The position numbers were made by a program, and so were the translations under genes. Below, piece by piece: positions 35,684 to 45,544 of a stretch of DNA of 64,000 bases. The notes beneath the pieces were generated by a model. It saw only the letters and a program-made list of their open reading frames with translations. It ran no database searches and was not told the DNA's origin. The stretch comes from Bacteroidia bacterium (lineage in GTDB: Bacteria > Bacteroidota > Bacteroidia > Palsa-965): the NCBI GenBank assembly GCA_023151315.1, contig JAKLJE010000016.1:29336-93335 (forward strand), given 5' to 3'. Numbering within the stretch: position 1 is the stretch's first letter; each line of letters begins with the position of its first letter.

Positions 35684-37804
35684 ATGTCAACACCTAAACG
35701 TTATACAGTTACAGCAGCGCTTATTTATGCGAACGGACCGATTCACATCGGGCACCTCGCCGGCTGCTATTTGCCCTCCGACATCTACGTGCGTTACTTA
35801 CGTTCGAACGGGGAAGATGTGCTTTTCGTAAGCGGAACCGATGAACACGGCGTGCCAATCATGATCCGCGGATTCATGGAGAAAAAATCTCCGCAGGAAG
35901 TGGTGGACAAGTATTACGCGGTGATTGACAAATCATTCAAGGACTTCGGAATCGAGTTTGATATTTATTCTCGGACCAGCAAACCGGTTCATCATAAATT
36001 CTCTTCTGATTTTTTCAAAACACTTCACGATAAAGGCTACTTCCGCGAAAAAGAGTCGGAGCAGAATTACGACGAAGAAGCGAAGATGTTTCTTGTAGAT
36101 CGCTTCATCGTTGGAACTTGTCCGCGTTGCGGAAATCCTCGTGCATACGGCGACCAGTGCGAATCCTGCGGATCAGATTTAAGTCCCGACGAACTTATTG
36201 AACCGCGCTCTGCGCTTTCAGGTTCCGTGCCTGTGAAGAAAACAACGAAAAACTGGTTTCTGCCTCTCGATGAAATGCAACCGAAACTCGAGAAGTTCAT
36301 TGCATCACATCCTGAATGGAAAGCAAACGTTGCCGGTCAGTGCAAATCGTGGTTGGCAAGCGGATTGCATCCACGCGCAATGACACGCGATCTGAACTGG
36401 GGTGTAAAAGTTCCTTTGCCGAATGCAGAAGGTAAAGTGCTTTACGTTTGGTTTGATGCACCTATCGGTTATATCACTGCAAGTAAAGAATGGTTTGAGC
36501 AACCGGAAACACGCAATCAACTTACGTACGGCGGTAAACCGAAGTCTGCAAGCTGGGAACCTTATTGGAAAGACAAAGACACGAAGCTCGTTCACTTCAT
36601 CGGGAAAGACAATATTGTATTCCATTGTTTGATTTTCCCCGCGATGTTGATGGCGCACGAAGGATACATTCTGCCTGACAATGTTCCTGCGAATGAATTC
36701 CTCAATCTCGAAAGCCGCAAGATTTCCACTTCACGCAACTGGGCGATCTGGTTGCACGAGTACCTCGAAGAAATGCCGGGCAAACAGGATGAATTGCGTT
36801 ATGTGTTAACGGCAATCAGTCCTGAAACAAGTGACGGAGATTTTCTCTGGACCGATTACGAAGCACGTGTGAACAATGAGTTGACTGCAGTGTTCAGTAA
36901 TTTTGTACATCGTACAATGGTGCTCACGCATAAGAACTTCGAAGGAAAAGTTCCGGAAGCAACCAATTACACGAAAGAAGATATTCTCACGCTGGAAGAA
37001 ATTGCGAAGTATCCGGAGAAAATCGGATCGCTGATTGCGCAGTATAAATTCCGCGAAGGACAACAGGAGTTGATGAATCTGGCGCGCTTGGGCAACAAGT
37101 ATTTGTCGGACAACGAGCCTTGGAAGAATCCGGATAAAGAGCGTGTAAAAACGATTCTGAATATTTCATTGCAGATCTGCGCAAACCTTAGCGTGTTGTG
37201 TGAACCTTTCCTGCCGTTTACAACGCAGAAACTTCGCGGCATGTTGAACTTGGGGCAGATGAACTGGAACAATGCGAAGAATACAAATCTTCTCGCAGCA
37301 GGACATTCATTGAATGAACCGGTGATGTTGTTCGCAAAAGTGGATCCGGTGTTGCTGAAAAAGCAAATCGAAAAGCTCGATCACATTCGCAAGCAACAGG
37401 AAGAAGCGGAGAAACAAGCAGCAGCAAGCAATCAACAGTCTTCGGTTGCAGCAAACCCGCTTGAGCCGCAAAAAGACGTTACCACTTTCGATGATTTTTC
37501 GAAAATGGATATCCGCATCGGAACGATTCTCTCTGCAGAAAAAATGCCGAAGAGCGACAAGCTTCTGAAGCTGGAAGTCGACACCGGAATCGACAAGCGA
37601 GTTGTGCTAAGCGGAATTGCGAAGCATTACAAGCCGGAAGACATCATTGGCCAGCAGGTAACGATCCTCGTGAACCTCGCGCCGCGCAAGATGATGGGCA
37701 TCGAATCCAACGGAATGATTCTCATGTCGGAAAACGACAAAGGAGAATTGAGTTTTGTTGCGCCTACGAAAACGAATCAGAATAACGGGAGTACGGTGAA
37801 GTAA
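35684..37804 (+). CDS. metG: Methionyl-tRNA synthetase
   Basis: MetRS charges tRNA-Met in the cytoplasm. The 706-residue protein has the class I HIGH motif as PIHIGHLAG (about 18-26) and a zinc knuckle CPRCGNPRAYGDQCESCGSD (Cys pairs near 146 and 160). The KMSKS motif appears in the variant form LESRKISTSRNW (about 345-356). A helical anticodon-binding domain follows, then a C-terminal EMAP/Trbp111-type tRNA-binding domain (about 605-700, KMDIRIGTILSAEKMPKSDKLLKLEV). This long dimeric form with four zinc Cys is normal for Bacteroidota. Confidence 0.96.
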   Translation: MSTPKRYTVTAALIYANGPIHIGHLAGCYLPSDIYVRYLRSNGEDVLFVSGTDEHGVPIMIRGFMEKKSPQEVVDKYYAVIDKSFKDFGIEFDIYSRTSKPVHHKFSSDFFKTLHDKGYFREKESEQNYDEEAKMFLVDRFIVGTCPRCGNPRAYGDQCESCGSDLSPDELIEPRSALSGSVPVKKTTKNWFLPLDEMQPKLEKFIASHPEWKANVAGQCKSWLASGLHPRAMTRDLNWGVKVPLPNAEGKVLYVWFDAPIGYITASKEWFEQPETRNQLTYGGKPKSASWEPYWKDKDTKLVHFIGKDNIVFHCLIFPAMLMAHEGYILPDNVPANEFLNLESRKISTSRNWAIWLHEYLEEMPGKQDELRYVLTAISPETSDGDFLWTDYEARVNNELTAVFSNFVHRTMVLTHKNFEGKVPEATNYTKEDILTLEEIAKYPEKIGSLIAQYKFREGQQELMNLARLGNKYLSDNEPWKNPDKERVKTILNISLQICANLSVLCEPFLPFTTQKLRGMLNLGQMNWNNAKNTNLLAAGHSLNEPVMLFAKVDPVLLKKQIEKLDHIRKQQEEAEKQAAASNQQSSVAANPLEPQKDVTTFDDFSKMDIRIGTILSAEKMPKSDKLLKLEVDTGIDKRVVLSGIAKHYKPEDIIGQQVTILVNLAPRKMMGIESNGMILMSENDKGELSFVAPTKTNQNNGSTVK

Positions 37805-37867
37805 GAATCCGCGTGAATCTGTCCTTTCCGTGTGATCCGTGTACCATCTTTTTCGTAGCTTAGTTCT

Positions 37868-39214
37868 ATGATCATCCGTATGTTTTTACTGAGCACCGCC
37901 GTGTTGTTTTTCGCAACCTGCACACCTGATCTTTCCAATCCTGATCCTCAACCGGGAGAAGCAAATTTCTCCAGGTCTATTGCAATCGGAGGAGATTTCC
38001 TTGCAGGCTATCAGGATGGTGCGTTGTATCACGACGGACAGGATCGAAGTCTGGCTGCATTACTTGCACGACAATTCGAACTCACAGGTGGTGGAGCTTT
38101 CACTCAGAATCATCTCAGCGATCAAACCGGAATCGGGCTCAACTCCAAACCTTGGGAAAGCTGGTTCGTAGGTGCTTCTCATTTGGGATGGAGAACAGAT
38201 TGCGAAGGGGTTGTTTCTCTCGGACCGATTAAAGATTCGGTTTCCGCTTCTCAAGCTGCATTGATTTTTGCGAATGCGTACTCCGCTGCCAATTGCAATT
38301 TCGCTGTGCCGTTTGCGCGTTTCAGCGATTATACTGCTCCCGCATTCGGAAGTTATCCTTCTTACGGAATGAATCCGTTTTACCACCGGATTGCGTCTGC
38401 TCCGGGAACATCCACAATGCTCGGTGACGCTGTGAATGCAAACGCAACTTTCTTCACCGCATGGATCGGTATGGAAGATATTTTCGAATATGCACGCAAT
38501 GGTGGTTACGGAGTTAACATTGCACCGGCTGCTACGTTTGCTTCGTATCTTGATACAATACTTTCTTCTTTGACCGCCAATGGCGCGAAAGGTGTAATCG
38601 CAACGATTCCTGATTTCCGCGAGTTTCCGTATTATACGCTTGTTCCTTGGAACGGAGCTGAATTGACAGCATCAAAAGCAGATTCACTCAATGATATTTA
38701 CGATGTATCAGGGTTGCCGCACATTAATTTTCATGAAGGCAATAACGGTTTCGTGATCAACGACATCAATGCGCCAAGCGGTGTGCGTCAGATCCGACGT
38801 AACGAATACATCACACTCAGCGTTCCTTTGGACTCGATGAAATGCAACTTCATGGGAATTCTGTTTTCCACTATTCCCAATCGTTATGTAATCGACAGTA
38901 CGGAAGCAGCATATCTTGACATGAACATTGCGGCTTACAACGCTGTGATCATTCAGAAAGCAGCACAATACGGATTGGCGCTGGCTGATATGCGCGGTTA
39001 TTTCCGCAGTGTAAGTGCCGGAATTGTTTGGGACGGAGTGGAAATGAACTCAACTTTCGTCAGCGGCGGATTCTATTCCCTCGACGGATATCACCCGAAT
39101 CAGAAAGGTTATGCGCTCATCGCAAACGAATTCATCTATGCGATTAATTCCAAATACGGTGCTACCGTTCCTACATTGAACTGTCCGGATTGCAACGGGG
39201 TGTTGTTTCCGTAA
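37868..39214 (+). CDS. SGNH/GDSL-hydrolase-fold lipoprotein with altered active site
   Basis: The 448 residues begin with a lipoprotein signal (lipobox FFATC, Cys 18). The family's first block, usually AIGNSLTAGF.DG.LY, reads AIGGDFLAGYQDGALY, so Asp43 stands where the nucleophile Ser is expected. The third block, usually WIGNND, reads WIGMEDIF, with Glu203 in place of the oxyanion Asn. The final DxxH block is kept (DGYHPNQKGYALIANEFIYAIN, Asp406/His409). It is therefore an SGNH-fold protein that has probably lost serine-esterase activity. It may be a binding protein or use another mechanism. Confidence 0.82.
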   Translation: MIIRMFLLSTAVLFFATCTPDLSNPDPQPGEANFSRSIAIGGDFLAGYQDGALYHDGQDRSLAALLARQFELTGGGAFTQNHLSDQTGIGLNSKPWESWFVGASHLGWRTDCEGVVSLGPIKDSVSASQAALIFANAYSAANCNFAVPFARFSDYTAPAFGSYPSYGMNPFYHRIASAPGTSTMLGDAVNANATFFTAWIGMEDIFEYARNGGYGVNIAPAATFASYLDTILSSLTANGAKGVIATIPDFREFPYYTLVPWNGAELTASKADSLNDIYDVSGLPHINFHEGNNGFVINDINAPSGVRQIRRNEYITLSVPLDSMKCNFMGILFSTIPNRYVIDSTEAAYLDMNIAAYNAVIIQKAAQYGLALADMRGYFRSVSAGIVWDGVEMNSTFVSGGFYSLDGYHPNQKGYALIANEFIYAINSKYGATVPTLNCPDCNGVLFP

Positions 39215-39238
39215 TTCATTACGAACAGTTCACGTCAT

Positions 39239-39275
39239 TCATGTCATCGCGAGGAACGAAGCGATCTCAATCAAT
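39239..39275. repeat. Dispersed GAGGAACGAAGCGATCT-type intergenic element
   Basis: The phrase TCATCGCGAGGAACGAAGC followed by GATCTCA is a well-known kind of dispersed intergenic repeat in many bacterial genomes. Only one copy lies in this window. Confidence 0.5.
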
Positions 39276-39316
39276 TCATATTCGCACTTCAGTCTTAATG
39301 CGGAACACTCCGGCAA

Positions 39317-39901
39317 TTACTTACTGTCTAATTTGATCACCGGAAGTACGGTAGCTCCAATTTCATTCAACCGAGCAACACGCTCTGTTCGAAATGTTTT
39401 ATAGTAAGACGTTATGCTATCTAGAAATTGTTGTGCGCAATAGCCATATATCAATAATCCATCCCTCTTTTTTCCGAGTGAAATCTTTTTATATCGGAGG
39501 ATGTTGAAACGATGCGATAAAAGATATTTTCCTTGAGTCTCTCCGGTCGTAAAATCGACCATGTATTCACCTTTCTCCTTATGCACTGTTTTCTGATAAT
39601 TACATACATCATCACTCTTCTTGCGCTCTATTAATTGTTTGATTTTAAAATCAGCTGCAGCTTCCGGAGACCACGCAGAATCAAACACAAATACAGTCAT
39701 TTGTTGCCGAAACGAGTCGAGGGTTTGGTTGACAGGCAAATAATACTGCTCATAATAATTGTCTCTGGGACGATCAGATTTTATCAATTCAAACGTAGTT
39801 TGATTAAAAATTATCGGCCCTGGCACTCCGATCGTATCTTTTGTGCCATCAATTGCGAATGACATAAAAGAGAATGCTAGTGCGGGAAGCAGCAGTTTCA
39901 T
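39317..39901 (-). CDS. Exported protein of unknown function
   Basis: The 194-residue protein has a signal peptide (MKLLLPALAFSFMSFA). The body is polar and aromatic, with TTFELIKSDRPRDNYYEQYYLP, a single conserved-looking VCNYQKTVHKEKGEYMVDF stretch, and a basic C-terminus. It carries no sorting domain and no lipobox, so a periplasmic location is likely. I do not recognise the family. It stands alone between two unrelated genes. Confidence 0.6.
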   Translation of the reverse strand: MKLLLPALAFSFMSFAIDGTKDTIGVPGPIIFNQTTFELIKSDRPRDNYYEQYYLPVNQTLDSFRQQMTVFVFDSAWSPEAAADFKIKQLIERKKSDDVCNYQKTVHKEKGEYMVDFTTGETQGKYLLSHRFNILRYKKISLGKKRDGLLIYGYCAQQFLDSITSYYKTFRTERVARLNEIGATVLPVIKLDSK

Positions 39902-39966
39902 ACGAATAAACTTTAGGAATTCAAGAATTGGTTTTACTTGTATTATTTGGTAAACCTGGTTAAATT

Positions 39967-41241
39967 CTATTTAACAACTACGTTTTTCGTCCACACACTC
40001 TCCCCATTCGTAACGCTGAGCATGTAAACACCAGCCGGTAATTCTGAAGTGTTGATGGTGGTTGTTCCGTCAGTGTCTGCAGCTTGTGTGCTTACTAATT
40101 GTCCCATGGAATTGTACAATTCAATGCGGTAGTCGTTTCCTGCCAAACGTGAAGTATTTACATTCATGTTTTCATCTGCCGGATTCGGATACACATCAAT
40201 CAACGAAGGAAGTGCAGGAAGATCATTGATGCCGATTGCAGTTGTGTACGAACAATCCAAAGGATCGCCGCATAACAGATGAACGAGGAAGTTACGTGTG
40301 ATGACCAATGTGGTATCGTAATGCGCGGCACTGCCTACATGTGGTACGTGATCTTCTCCTTCATACGTTTCAAAGCAATGTGTAATTCCCATTTGTGTCA
40401 AACGTGCATCAACGGAATACGAGCCGTCTACTCCCAAAAGCGGATATGTACCTAACAAATAAATTGTCGCTGAACCATAAGGAACTGTTCCGTCCTGATC
40501 GCCGTGAAGCAACATGGCAGGTTCATCTCCGGGATGAATCCACGCAGTATCCCCAAGCGCACCGGCAATATTGATCACTGCACGCACATCGGAAGAATAA
40601 CCCGGATGTCCGCTTAAGCCTTCTACGCCGCCGTGCAATCCGTATTGGTTGGTTGTATCTGCCCAAGTCGGAAATTCACTTTCATCGTCGAGATAAGCAA
40701 CATGCAACGCCATGAATCCACCGGCTGAAACTCCTGCGAAGAAAATGTTGGAAGTATCGATTCCGTAAGTGTTTCCGCCAACAGAATAATTTTCTTTGAA
40801 GAAGCGTACTGCTGCTTTTGCATCATGCACTGCACGCATTACCGCTTCTGTTGCATCGGTGCTGTCCGGACCCGGGAAAGGGAACTGCGTCATACCTACA
40901 CGGTAATCAATCGACGCAACCACATAACCCATGTCAGCCCAGTCGTTGCACAGTTGAATCACATCTCCACCCGTTTTCGATCCGCCAAGAAAGTTCCCTC
41001 CGTGAGCAAGAATAATCAACGGTCGTTGCGTTGCAGTATCTCCTTTCGGCATCCACACGTCCATCTTCAGCGTGATGGCACTGTTGTTCATTGTTACGTT
41101 GGAGCCATATGTGATGTTCGATACAATAGTATCGTCAAAAACGATATCACGATAACGTAAACCTGTGCAAGGTGTTTGTGCCTGTACAGAGCCGGCTGCG
41201 AGTAGAGTTGATAATGCGAGGAGCGTAAAGATTTTTTTCAT
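39967..41241 (-). CDS. Secreted alpha/beta-hydrolase (esterase) with T9SS sorting domain
   Basis: The 424-residue protein has a signal peptide ending SVQAQ, an esterase/BD-FAE-like hydrolase domain (about 40-325) and a type A T9SS sorting domain (about 350-424, IDVYPNPADENMNV to TKNVVVK). Hydrolase motifs are LIILAHGGNFLGGSKTG (oxyanion hole), NIFFAGVSAGGFMAL (nucleophile Ser), LLHGDQDGTVPY (acid) and EDHVPHVG (His). It should be a surface or secreted esterase. It is the last gene of the minus-strand group that includes the FadL porin and the multicopper oxidase, 23 bases downstream of the porin. Confidence 0.9.
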   Translation of the reverse strand: MKKIFTLLALSTLLAAGSVQAQTPCTGLRYRDIVFDDTIVSNITYGSNVTMNNSAITLKMDVWMPKGDTATQRPLIILAHGGNFLGGSKTGGDVIQLCNDWADMGYVVASIDYRVGMTQFPFPGPDSTDATEAVMRAVHDAKAAVRFFKENYSVGGNTYGIDTSNIFFAGVSAGGFMALHVAYLDDESEFPTWADTTNQYGLHGGVEGLSGHPGYSSDVRAVINIAGALGDTAWIHPGDEPAMLLHGDQDGTVPYGSATIYLLGTYPLLGVDGSYSVDARLTQMGITHCFETYEGEDHVPHVGSAAHYDTTLVITRNFLVHLLCGDPLDCSYTTAIGINDLPALPSLIDVYPNPADENMNVNTSRLAGNDYRIELYNSMGQLVSTQAADTDGTTTINTSELPAGVYMLSVTNGESVWTKNVVVK

Positions 41242-41264
41242 TGGGGAAACGGTTTATTGGTGGA

Positions 41265-42494
41265 TCAGAACATGTAGTTGATCGCAAATCCCGGTGCAAC
41301 CAGTCGCGATTTATACGTGCCCGTAAATTGTGTTTCTAAGTTGGTGTCTGTACGTTTCATTCCTTCCACAAACAGACAGGAAAGATCAATGGTGAAATTT
41401 TTACTGATCACCGTGCTCAATCCGCAGGTTACACCGATACGATCTGCATCCGGTGTTTCCGGGGTAAGATAGCCGTCCTGCACAGGCGATTTGTCAAAGT
41501 AAGTTCCGCCGCGGACAGTAAAGCGTCCGTTAATCTGATATTCAGCACCGATACGTGCAATCCATGAATTGCGATACTCGCGTGCCGAAGCAATGTCAGC
41601 AAGTTTATCAGTGTTATCAGCGAAGTCAATGCGCAACGAGTCGTAACTGCTCCATCCTATGTAATTGAAATCCGCTGCGTATTTCCATCTTCCGTTAGTG
41701 CAACCGATTCCGGCATTCAAAACCTGAGGCAGTTTAAGTTCTGTGTTGAATGTAGTGGAAGGAAAATATTCCGCTAATGAAGAAGGCACTGTAAATTCCG
41801 CACTGCCTGATTCAACATTCACTGTAACTGAAGAACGGTAACTGATACCTGCACTCCACATATCGTTAGCGCGGAAATATATGCCCACGTTGTAACCCAT
41901 TCCGCTTGCATCTCCATCAAGAACACCATCTCCGTATTCTGCCGATTGATTCTGCACAGGAACACCTTTTCTCAATGAGAAACCTCCTGTCGCATAAACA
42001 AATCCGGCTCCGATTCCGATCTGATCCGTAACACGGAACGTTACTGTGGGTTGAACGAAAATCGTTTTCAGATTAATTTCCCGAATGAGAAATTGTCCTT
42101 TCCAGTCGTCCGGCCACTGCGCTCGTGAACCGAAAGGTGTGTAAACGCCAACACCAGCAGCCCATCTGCCGAAGCGATAAGCCGCATAAACTTCAAACGG
42201 AGTTCCGGTGTTGTGCACCATTTCCGCTGTGTAAATTCCGGGTGCCGGTTCGAGATAAACCGTACGCGGTTTCAGCAATGAAATCCCGGTGTTCACCGTC
42301 AGCTTACGATCCAGAAAAATTCCTGCTCCAGGATTAAAGAAAATATATGATCCGTCAGTGAGCAATCCGGTTCCGGTATGACCCATTCCCAATTGACGCT
42401 GACCTTGCGCATTAATCTGAAATCCACCCGCATTCAATTGCAGGGAAATCGCAACTACCCAAAATGTAATAAGTGCCCGAAGCATCATTTTCAA
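41265..42494 (-). CDS. OmpP1/FadL/TodX-family outer-membrane transporter
   Basis: The 409-residue protein has a signal peptide (to about AISLQLNAGG) and then the family's hatch-like start GGFQINAQGQRQLGMGHTGTGL. The rest is a run of amphipathic strands with a terminal aromatic residue (FAINYMF). FadL-type channels admit hydrophobic molecules such as fatty acids or aromatics across the outer membrane. It lies 42 bases after the multicopper oxidase gene and 23 before the esterase gene, which suggests a shared function on hydrophobic or phenolic substrates. Confidence 0.9.
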   Translation of the reverse strand: MKMMLRALITFWVVAISLQLNAGGFQINAQGQRQLGMGHTGTGLLTDGSYIFFNPGAGIFLDRKLTVNTGISLLKPRTVYLEPAPGIYTAEMVHNTGTPFEVYAAYRFGRWAAGVGVYTPFGSRAQWPDDWKGQFLIREINLKTIFVQPTVTFRVTDQIGIGAGFVYATGGFSLRKGVPVQNQSAEYGDGVLDGDASGMGYNVGIYFRANDMWSAGISYRSSVTVNVESGSAEFTVPSSLAEYFPSTTFNTELKLPQVLNAGIGCTNGRWKYAADFNYIGWSSYDSLRIDFADNTDKLADIASAREYRNSWIARIGAEYQINGRFTVRGGTYFDKSPVQDGYLTPETPDADRIGVTCGLSTVISKNFTIDLSCLFVEGMKRTDTNLETQFTGTYKSRLVAPGFAINYMF

Positions 42495-42536
42495 ATGTAA
42501 TGATTGCCCTTCAGATTTCCGCAGACCTTTAAAAAA

Positions 42537-44261
42537 TCAGTGTCGGATGACTACTGTTTTTGAAACTACGTTGTTCCCGCTACGAATCTGTAAACAATAG
42601 ACTCCGGGAGAATAATTGCTTACGTCAACTACATGATTTCCATTTACACCTTCGACAGAGTAAATCGGTTGTCCGAGCATATTTATGAGCGATACGGAAT
42701 ACTTATTGCCGCCTGCGTCCGGTTCAATACGGAATGATTCATCAGCAGGTACAGGATATACTTTGTAACCGAAACTGACTTCAGCGGTTTCGCCAACAGA
42801 AGTTGTTGTATCTATCACCAGAAATGAGCCCATCATACCATCGTCCTCATGATGAAGCAAGTGACAGTGATACATGTAAGGCACAGAGTCATCTGCAAAA
42901 TTTTCAAATCGTGTGATGAAACGAACACTATCGCCCGGCGGAACCAGTACAACGTCTTTCTGTCCACGCAAGTGCGGAGGAGGAGGATTACCGGCAATAT
43001 CCAGAATGTAAAATTGAACATCGTGAATATGGAACGGGTGAGCAACCATTGTTTTATTATGCAACGTCCACACTTCAGTAGTGTTGAGGTAAACAATTTC
43101 ATTGATGGAATCCATTTCAAAAAACTGTCTGTTAATCGCAAACGGTCCTGCCGCCGGATTAGGTTGCATCATCATCTCTGTCAAAGTGTCGAGCTCGAAA
43201 TCACGATACACTGTTGCATTGGCTTCCGGTATTGGATTATTAGAAATAAGCACCTGCGGAATTGCAGTTATCGGATTTGATGTTGGCGCTCCAACAACAA
43301 GATTGAGCAGATTGAAATCCGCGCCGTTCAAATAATTGAGATAATAATCCGTAATCTGATTAACCGCGTCACCAACAGAATCAGCGCCCATGTATCCATG
43401 CGGCAATTCGGATCCGTAACTCATCAGATAAACTGAGTCGTTCTGCAACGCTGCAAGGTCAACCAGAATTTCCGCACGTTCACCATTTCCGAGAATCAGT
43501 CGGTTCATTGTTACTGATGAATCCAGCAATCCTCCGTCTCCACCGATTACAGAGAAATTCATGTTGTTCGAAAAGCCGATCATGAACGTACGGTCAGATG
43601 ACCCGTTCAATAATCGCAGACGTACTACCTGCGCCGGAACGTTTACATACGCATCAACAGTCGCGTTCACCATCGGAACGGTATCGAATGCTGTCGCAAT
43701 TGCAATCTGATTGAATACGTCAAAAGCTTTGGTCTGAATCACTAACGGAAAATCATCAACGCCGTACGTTCGCGGCAGCGCTAATGTAGATTCAATGCTA
43801 TCCTGAATAATGATAACACCTGCAAGACCACGTGAGACCTGCGGATCTGTTCTGCCTTCTCCATGCGGATGATACCAGTATAAACCGGCATTGTTCATAA
43901 TCACGAACTGCGGACTCCACGTTGTGTTCTGTAAAATAAGTTGGTGCGGACCTCCGTCATCCATAGCAGGAACATGCAATCCATGCCAGTGCATTGTGGT
44001 CGAGTTTCCGCTTCCTGTCAGATTGTTGGTTACGTTCAACGTAACAGTATCGCCTTTGCTCATGTAGAGCGTCGGGCCAAGAATAGGACCGTTGATGCCG
44101 TATGTAGGAGTGTTGATGTTGGGCCAGAATTGCGTGGTTCCGTTCTGCACGTTCAGATTGTAAACCGGACCATTCAACACGGCAGGAACAAGCAGTGGAT
44201 TCTGAGCGAAAGAAATCCCTCCGCTCAGAATCATGCTGCAAATGAAAAGTACTTTTTTCAT
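42537..44261 (-). CDS. Secreted multicopper oxidase with T9SS sorting domain
   Basis: The 574-residue protein has a signal peptide (MKKVLFICSMILSGGISFAQ) and three cupredoxin domains with all four copper motifs: HWHGLH (91-96), WYHPHG (129-134), HPFHIHDVQF (near 408) and HCHLLHHEDDGMM (near 462). The Met ligand of the type 1 copper is present. A type A T9SS sorting domain follows (about 500-574, YKVYPVPADESFRI to KTVVIRH). It should oxidise metals or phenols outside the cell. The upstream neighbours encode a T9SS thioredoxin-like protein (19 bases away) and a Cys-rich HYC_CC_PP protein. Confidence 0.93.
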   Translation of the reverse strand: MKKVLFICSMILSGGISFAQNPLLVPAVLNGPVYNLNVQNGTTQFWPNINTPTYGINGPILGPTLYMSKGDTVTLNVTNNLTGSGNSTTMHWHGLHVPAMDDGGPHQLILQNTTWSPQFVIMNNAGLYWYHPHGEGRTDPQVSRGLAGVIIIQDSIESTLALPRTYGVDDFPLVIQTKAFDVFNQIAIATAFDTVPMVNATVDAYVNVPAQVVRLRLLNGSSDRTFMIGFSNNMNFSVIGGDGGLLDSSVTMNRLILGNGERAEILVDLAALQNDSVYLMSYGSELPHGYMGADSVGDAVNQITDYYLNYLNGADFNLLNLVVGAPTSNPITAIPQVLISNNPIPEANATVYRDFELDTLTEMMMQPNPAAGPFAINRQFFEMDSINEIVYLNTTEVWTLHNKTMVAHPFHIHDVQFYILDIAGNPPPPHLRGQKDVVLVPPGDSVRFITRFENFADDSVPYMYHCHLLHHEDDGMMGSFLVIDTTTSVGETAEVSFGYKVYPVPADESFRIEPDAGGNKYSVSLINMLGQPIYSVEGVNGNHVVDVSNYSPGVYCLQIRSGNNVVSKTVVIRH

Positions 44262-44280
44262 TGCGGTATGTGATTAATGG

Positions 44281-45066
44281 TTAGTGTGTAACCTGCAATG
44301 GTGCGTTGCTGGTTTGTCCGTTGCCGGTAACGCGAATCAGATAACTTCCGCTGGCAAGATTCGCAGTGTTGATCGCTCGGCGAACTGTTCCTGCCGCTTG
44401 AGTTCCGTTAAATACGCTCTGAACAACCTGCCCGTTTAGATTGACAACATCAACAACAATTTCCGTAGTAGCGGAAGTTGTAACGTCAACATTAACAACA
44501 TCATTTGCCGGATTCGGGAATACCTGAACTTCAGTTACAGGTGAAACAACCGGGTTGATTCCTTGCGGATTCAATAAGTTCAGAATGGAATCACGCATGA
44601 TCGTAGTGTCACTCGTAGTGAAATTTTGTGTTACCCACAACACGCGATGATCAGTTCCGCCTACAAGAACAACGGTCGGCATTCCAAATCCGCCATAGTA
44701 TGCAACCTGAGTTGCTCCGCTGTCCATCGGCGCATAAAGCGGCAGGTTATTATTCACAACCCACGAAGCAGAATACGTGCACGTAGTACTGTTGGTATAA
44801 GGGAAAGCGTAAGCTTTTACCATACCCGGATAAGTTGCCATAACATTGTTTGCCATGGTCTGGATTCTCTGGGCCGGAGGAGGACATGATCCGCAGTTAG
44901 CCATGTAGTAAAACAGTACAACTGCTTTGCCGGCGTTAAGATCGCTGTAAAGATCAACGGCATTGTTATTGCAATCTACTCCGCTGAATTGCATTGCGGT
45001 TTGCTGAGCATTAAGACCTAGCGCTGCAGTTACAAGCGCAGCTGAAAAGACGAATTTTCTGAACAT
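44281..45066 (-). CDS. T9SS-sorted thioredoxin-like (redoxin) protein
   Basis: The start at 45066 (MFRKFVFSAALVTAALGLNAQ) gives a signal peptide and 261 residues. The thioredoxin-like domain has the active-site pair in NCGSCPPPAQ (Cys58, Cys61) and the cis-Pro loop GMPTVVLVGG. A type A sorting domain ends the protein (about 185-261, VQVFPNPANDVVNV). A secreted CxxC protein next to a multicopper oxidase might handle copper-bound thiols or disulfides at the cell surface; that link is inferred from position. Confidence 0.88.
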   Translation of the reverse strand: MFRKFVFSAALVTAALGLNAQQTAMQFSGVDCNNNAVDLYSDLNAGKAVVLFYYMANCGSCPPPAQRIQTMANNVMATYPGMVKAYAFPYTNSTTCTYSASWVVNNNLPLYAPMDSGATQVAYYGGFGMPTVVLVGGTDHRVLWVTQNFTTSDTTIMRDSILNLLNPQGINPVVSPVTEVQVFPNPANDVVNVDVTTSATTEIVVDVVNLNGQVVQSVFNGTQAAGTVRRAINTANLASGSYLIRVTGNGQTSNAPLQVTH

Positions 45067-45145
45067 TTTTTTGGTTTTGAAAGTTAACAACTGAATTAGC
45101 GGTATTATCACCGCATAAATAGGTAGCGTGAGAAGTTCACGCACT

Positions 45146-45538
45146 CTAAATTCTCAGGTTGTTATTGCGCAGAAAGATCGATGATGGTCCATAGCGTTCG
45201 GGAGGTCCTGTATCCCGCTCTGTAACGCTGTCGTTAACGTGGATAAAATCCGCTGATAACGGACTGGAGGTGTTAAATATAATCAGGAAGAATTTTGCAG
45301 ATTCAGGCGTGTGTAATACATCACCGCAGGCGTGGGTCTGTGTTGTGGAGAATTTCACCTTCACGTCTTCACAGCAGTTGTCTTTTAGCGGCTTATTGGC
45401 GCAGCAACATTTGCCATGATTGTCAACTCCGAACGAAATATGATTAAGATAATCACCGCAAAAATGCAGGTTCAGCGACAATGCCGACACCGATACACAA
45501 TAGATCAAAAGGATTGCGGTAGCTAAAATCCGTTTCAT
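45146..45538 (-). CDS. HYC_CC_PP-type Cys-rich exported protein
   Basis: From the ATG at 45538 (MKRILATAILLIYCVSVSAL) the protein has 130 residues with a signal peptide. It contains LHFCGDYL near 24-31, KCCCANKPLKDNCCED (43-58), a later HACGD, and the C-terminal PPERYGPSSIFLRNNNLRI. This arrangement matches the Bacteroidota family named for its HYC, CC and PP motifs, often found near heavy-metal or copper genes. It heads the redoxin, multicopper oxidase, porin and esterase group. Metal binding by the Cys clusters is likely but not shown. Confidence 0.8.
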   Translation of the reverse strand: MKRILATAILLIYCVSVSALSLNLHFCGDYLNHISFGVDNHGKCCCANKPLKDNCCEDVKVKFSTTQTHACGDVLHTPESAKFFLIIFNTSSPLSADFIHVNDSVTERDTGPPERYGPSSIFLRNNNLRI

Positions 45539-45544
45539 TATCAC

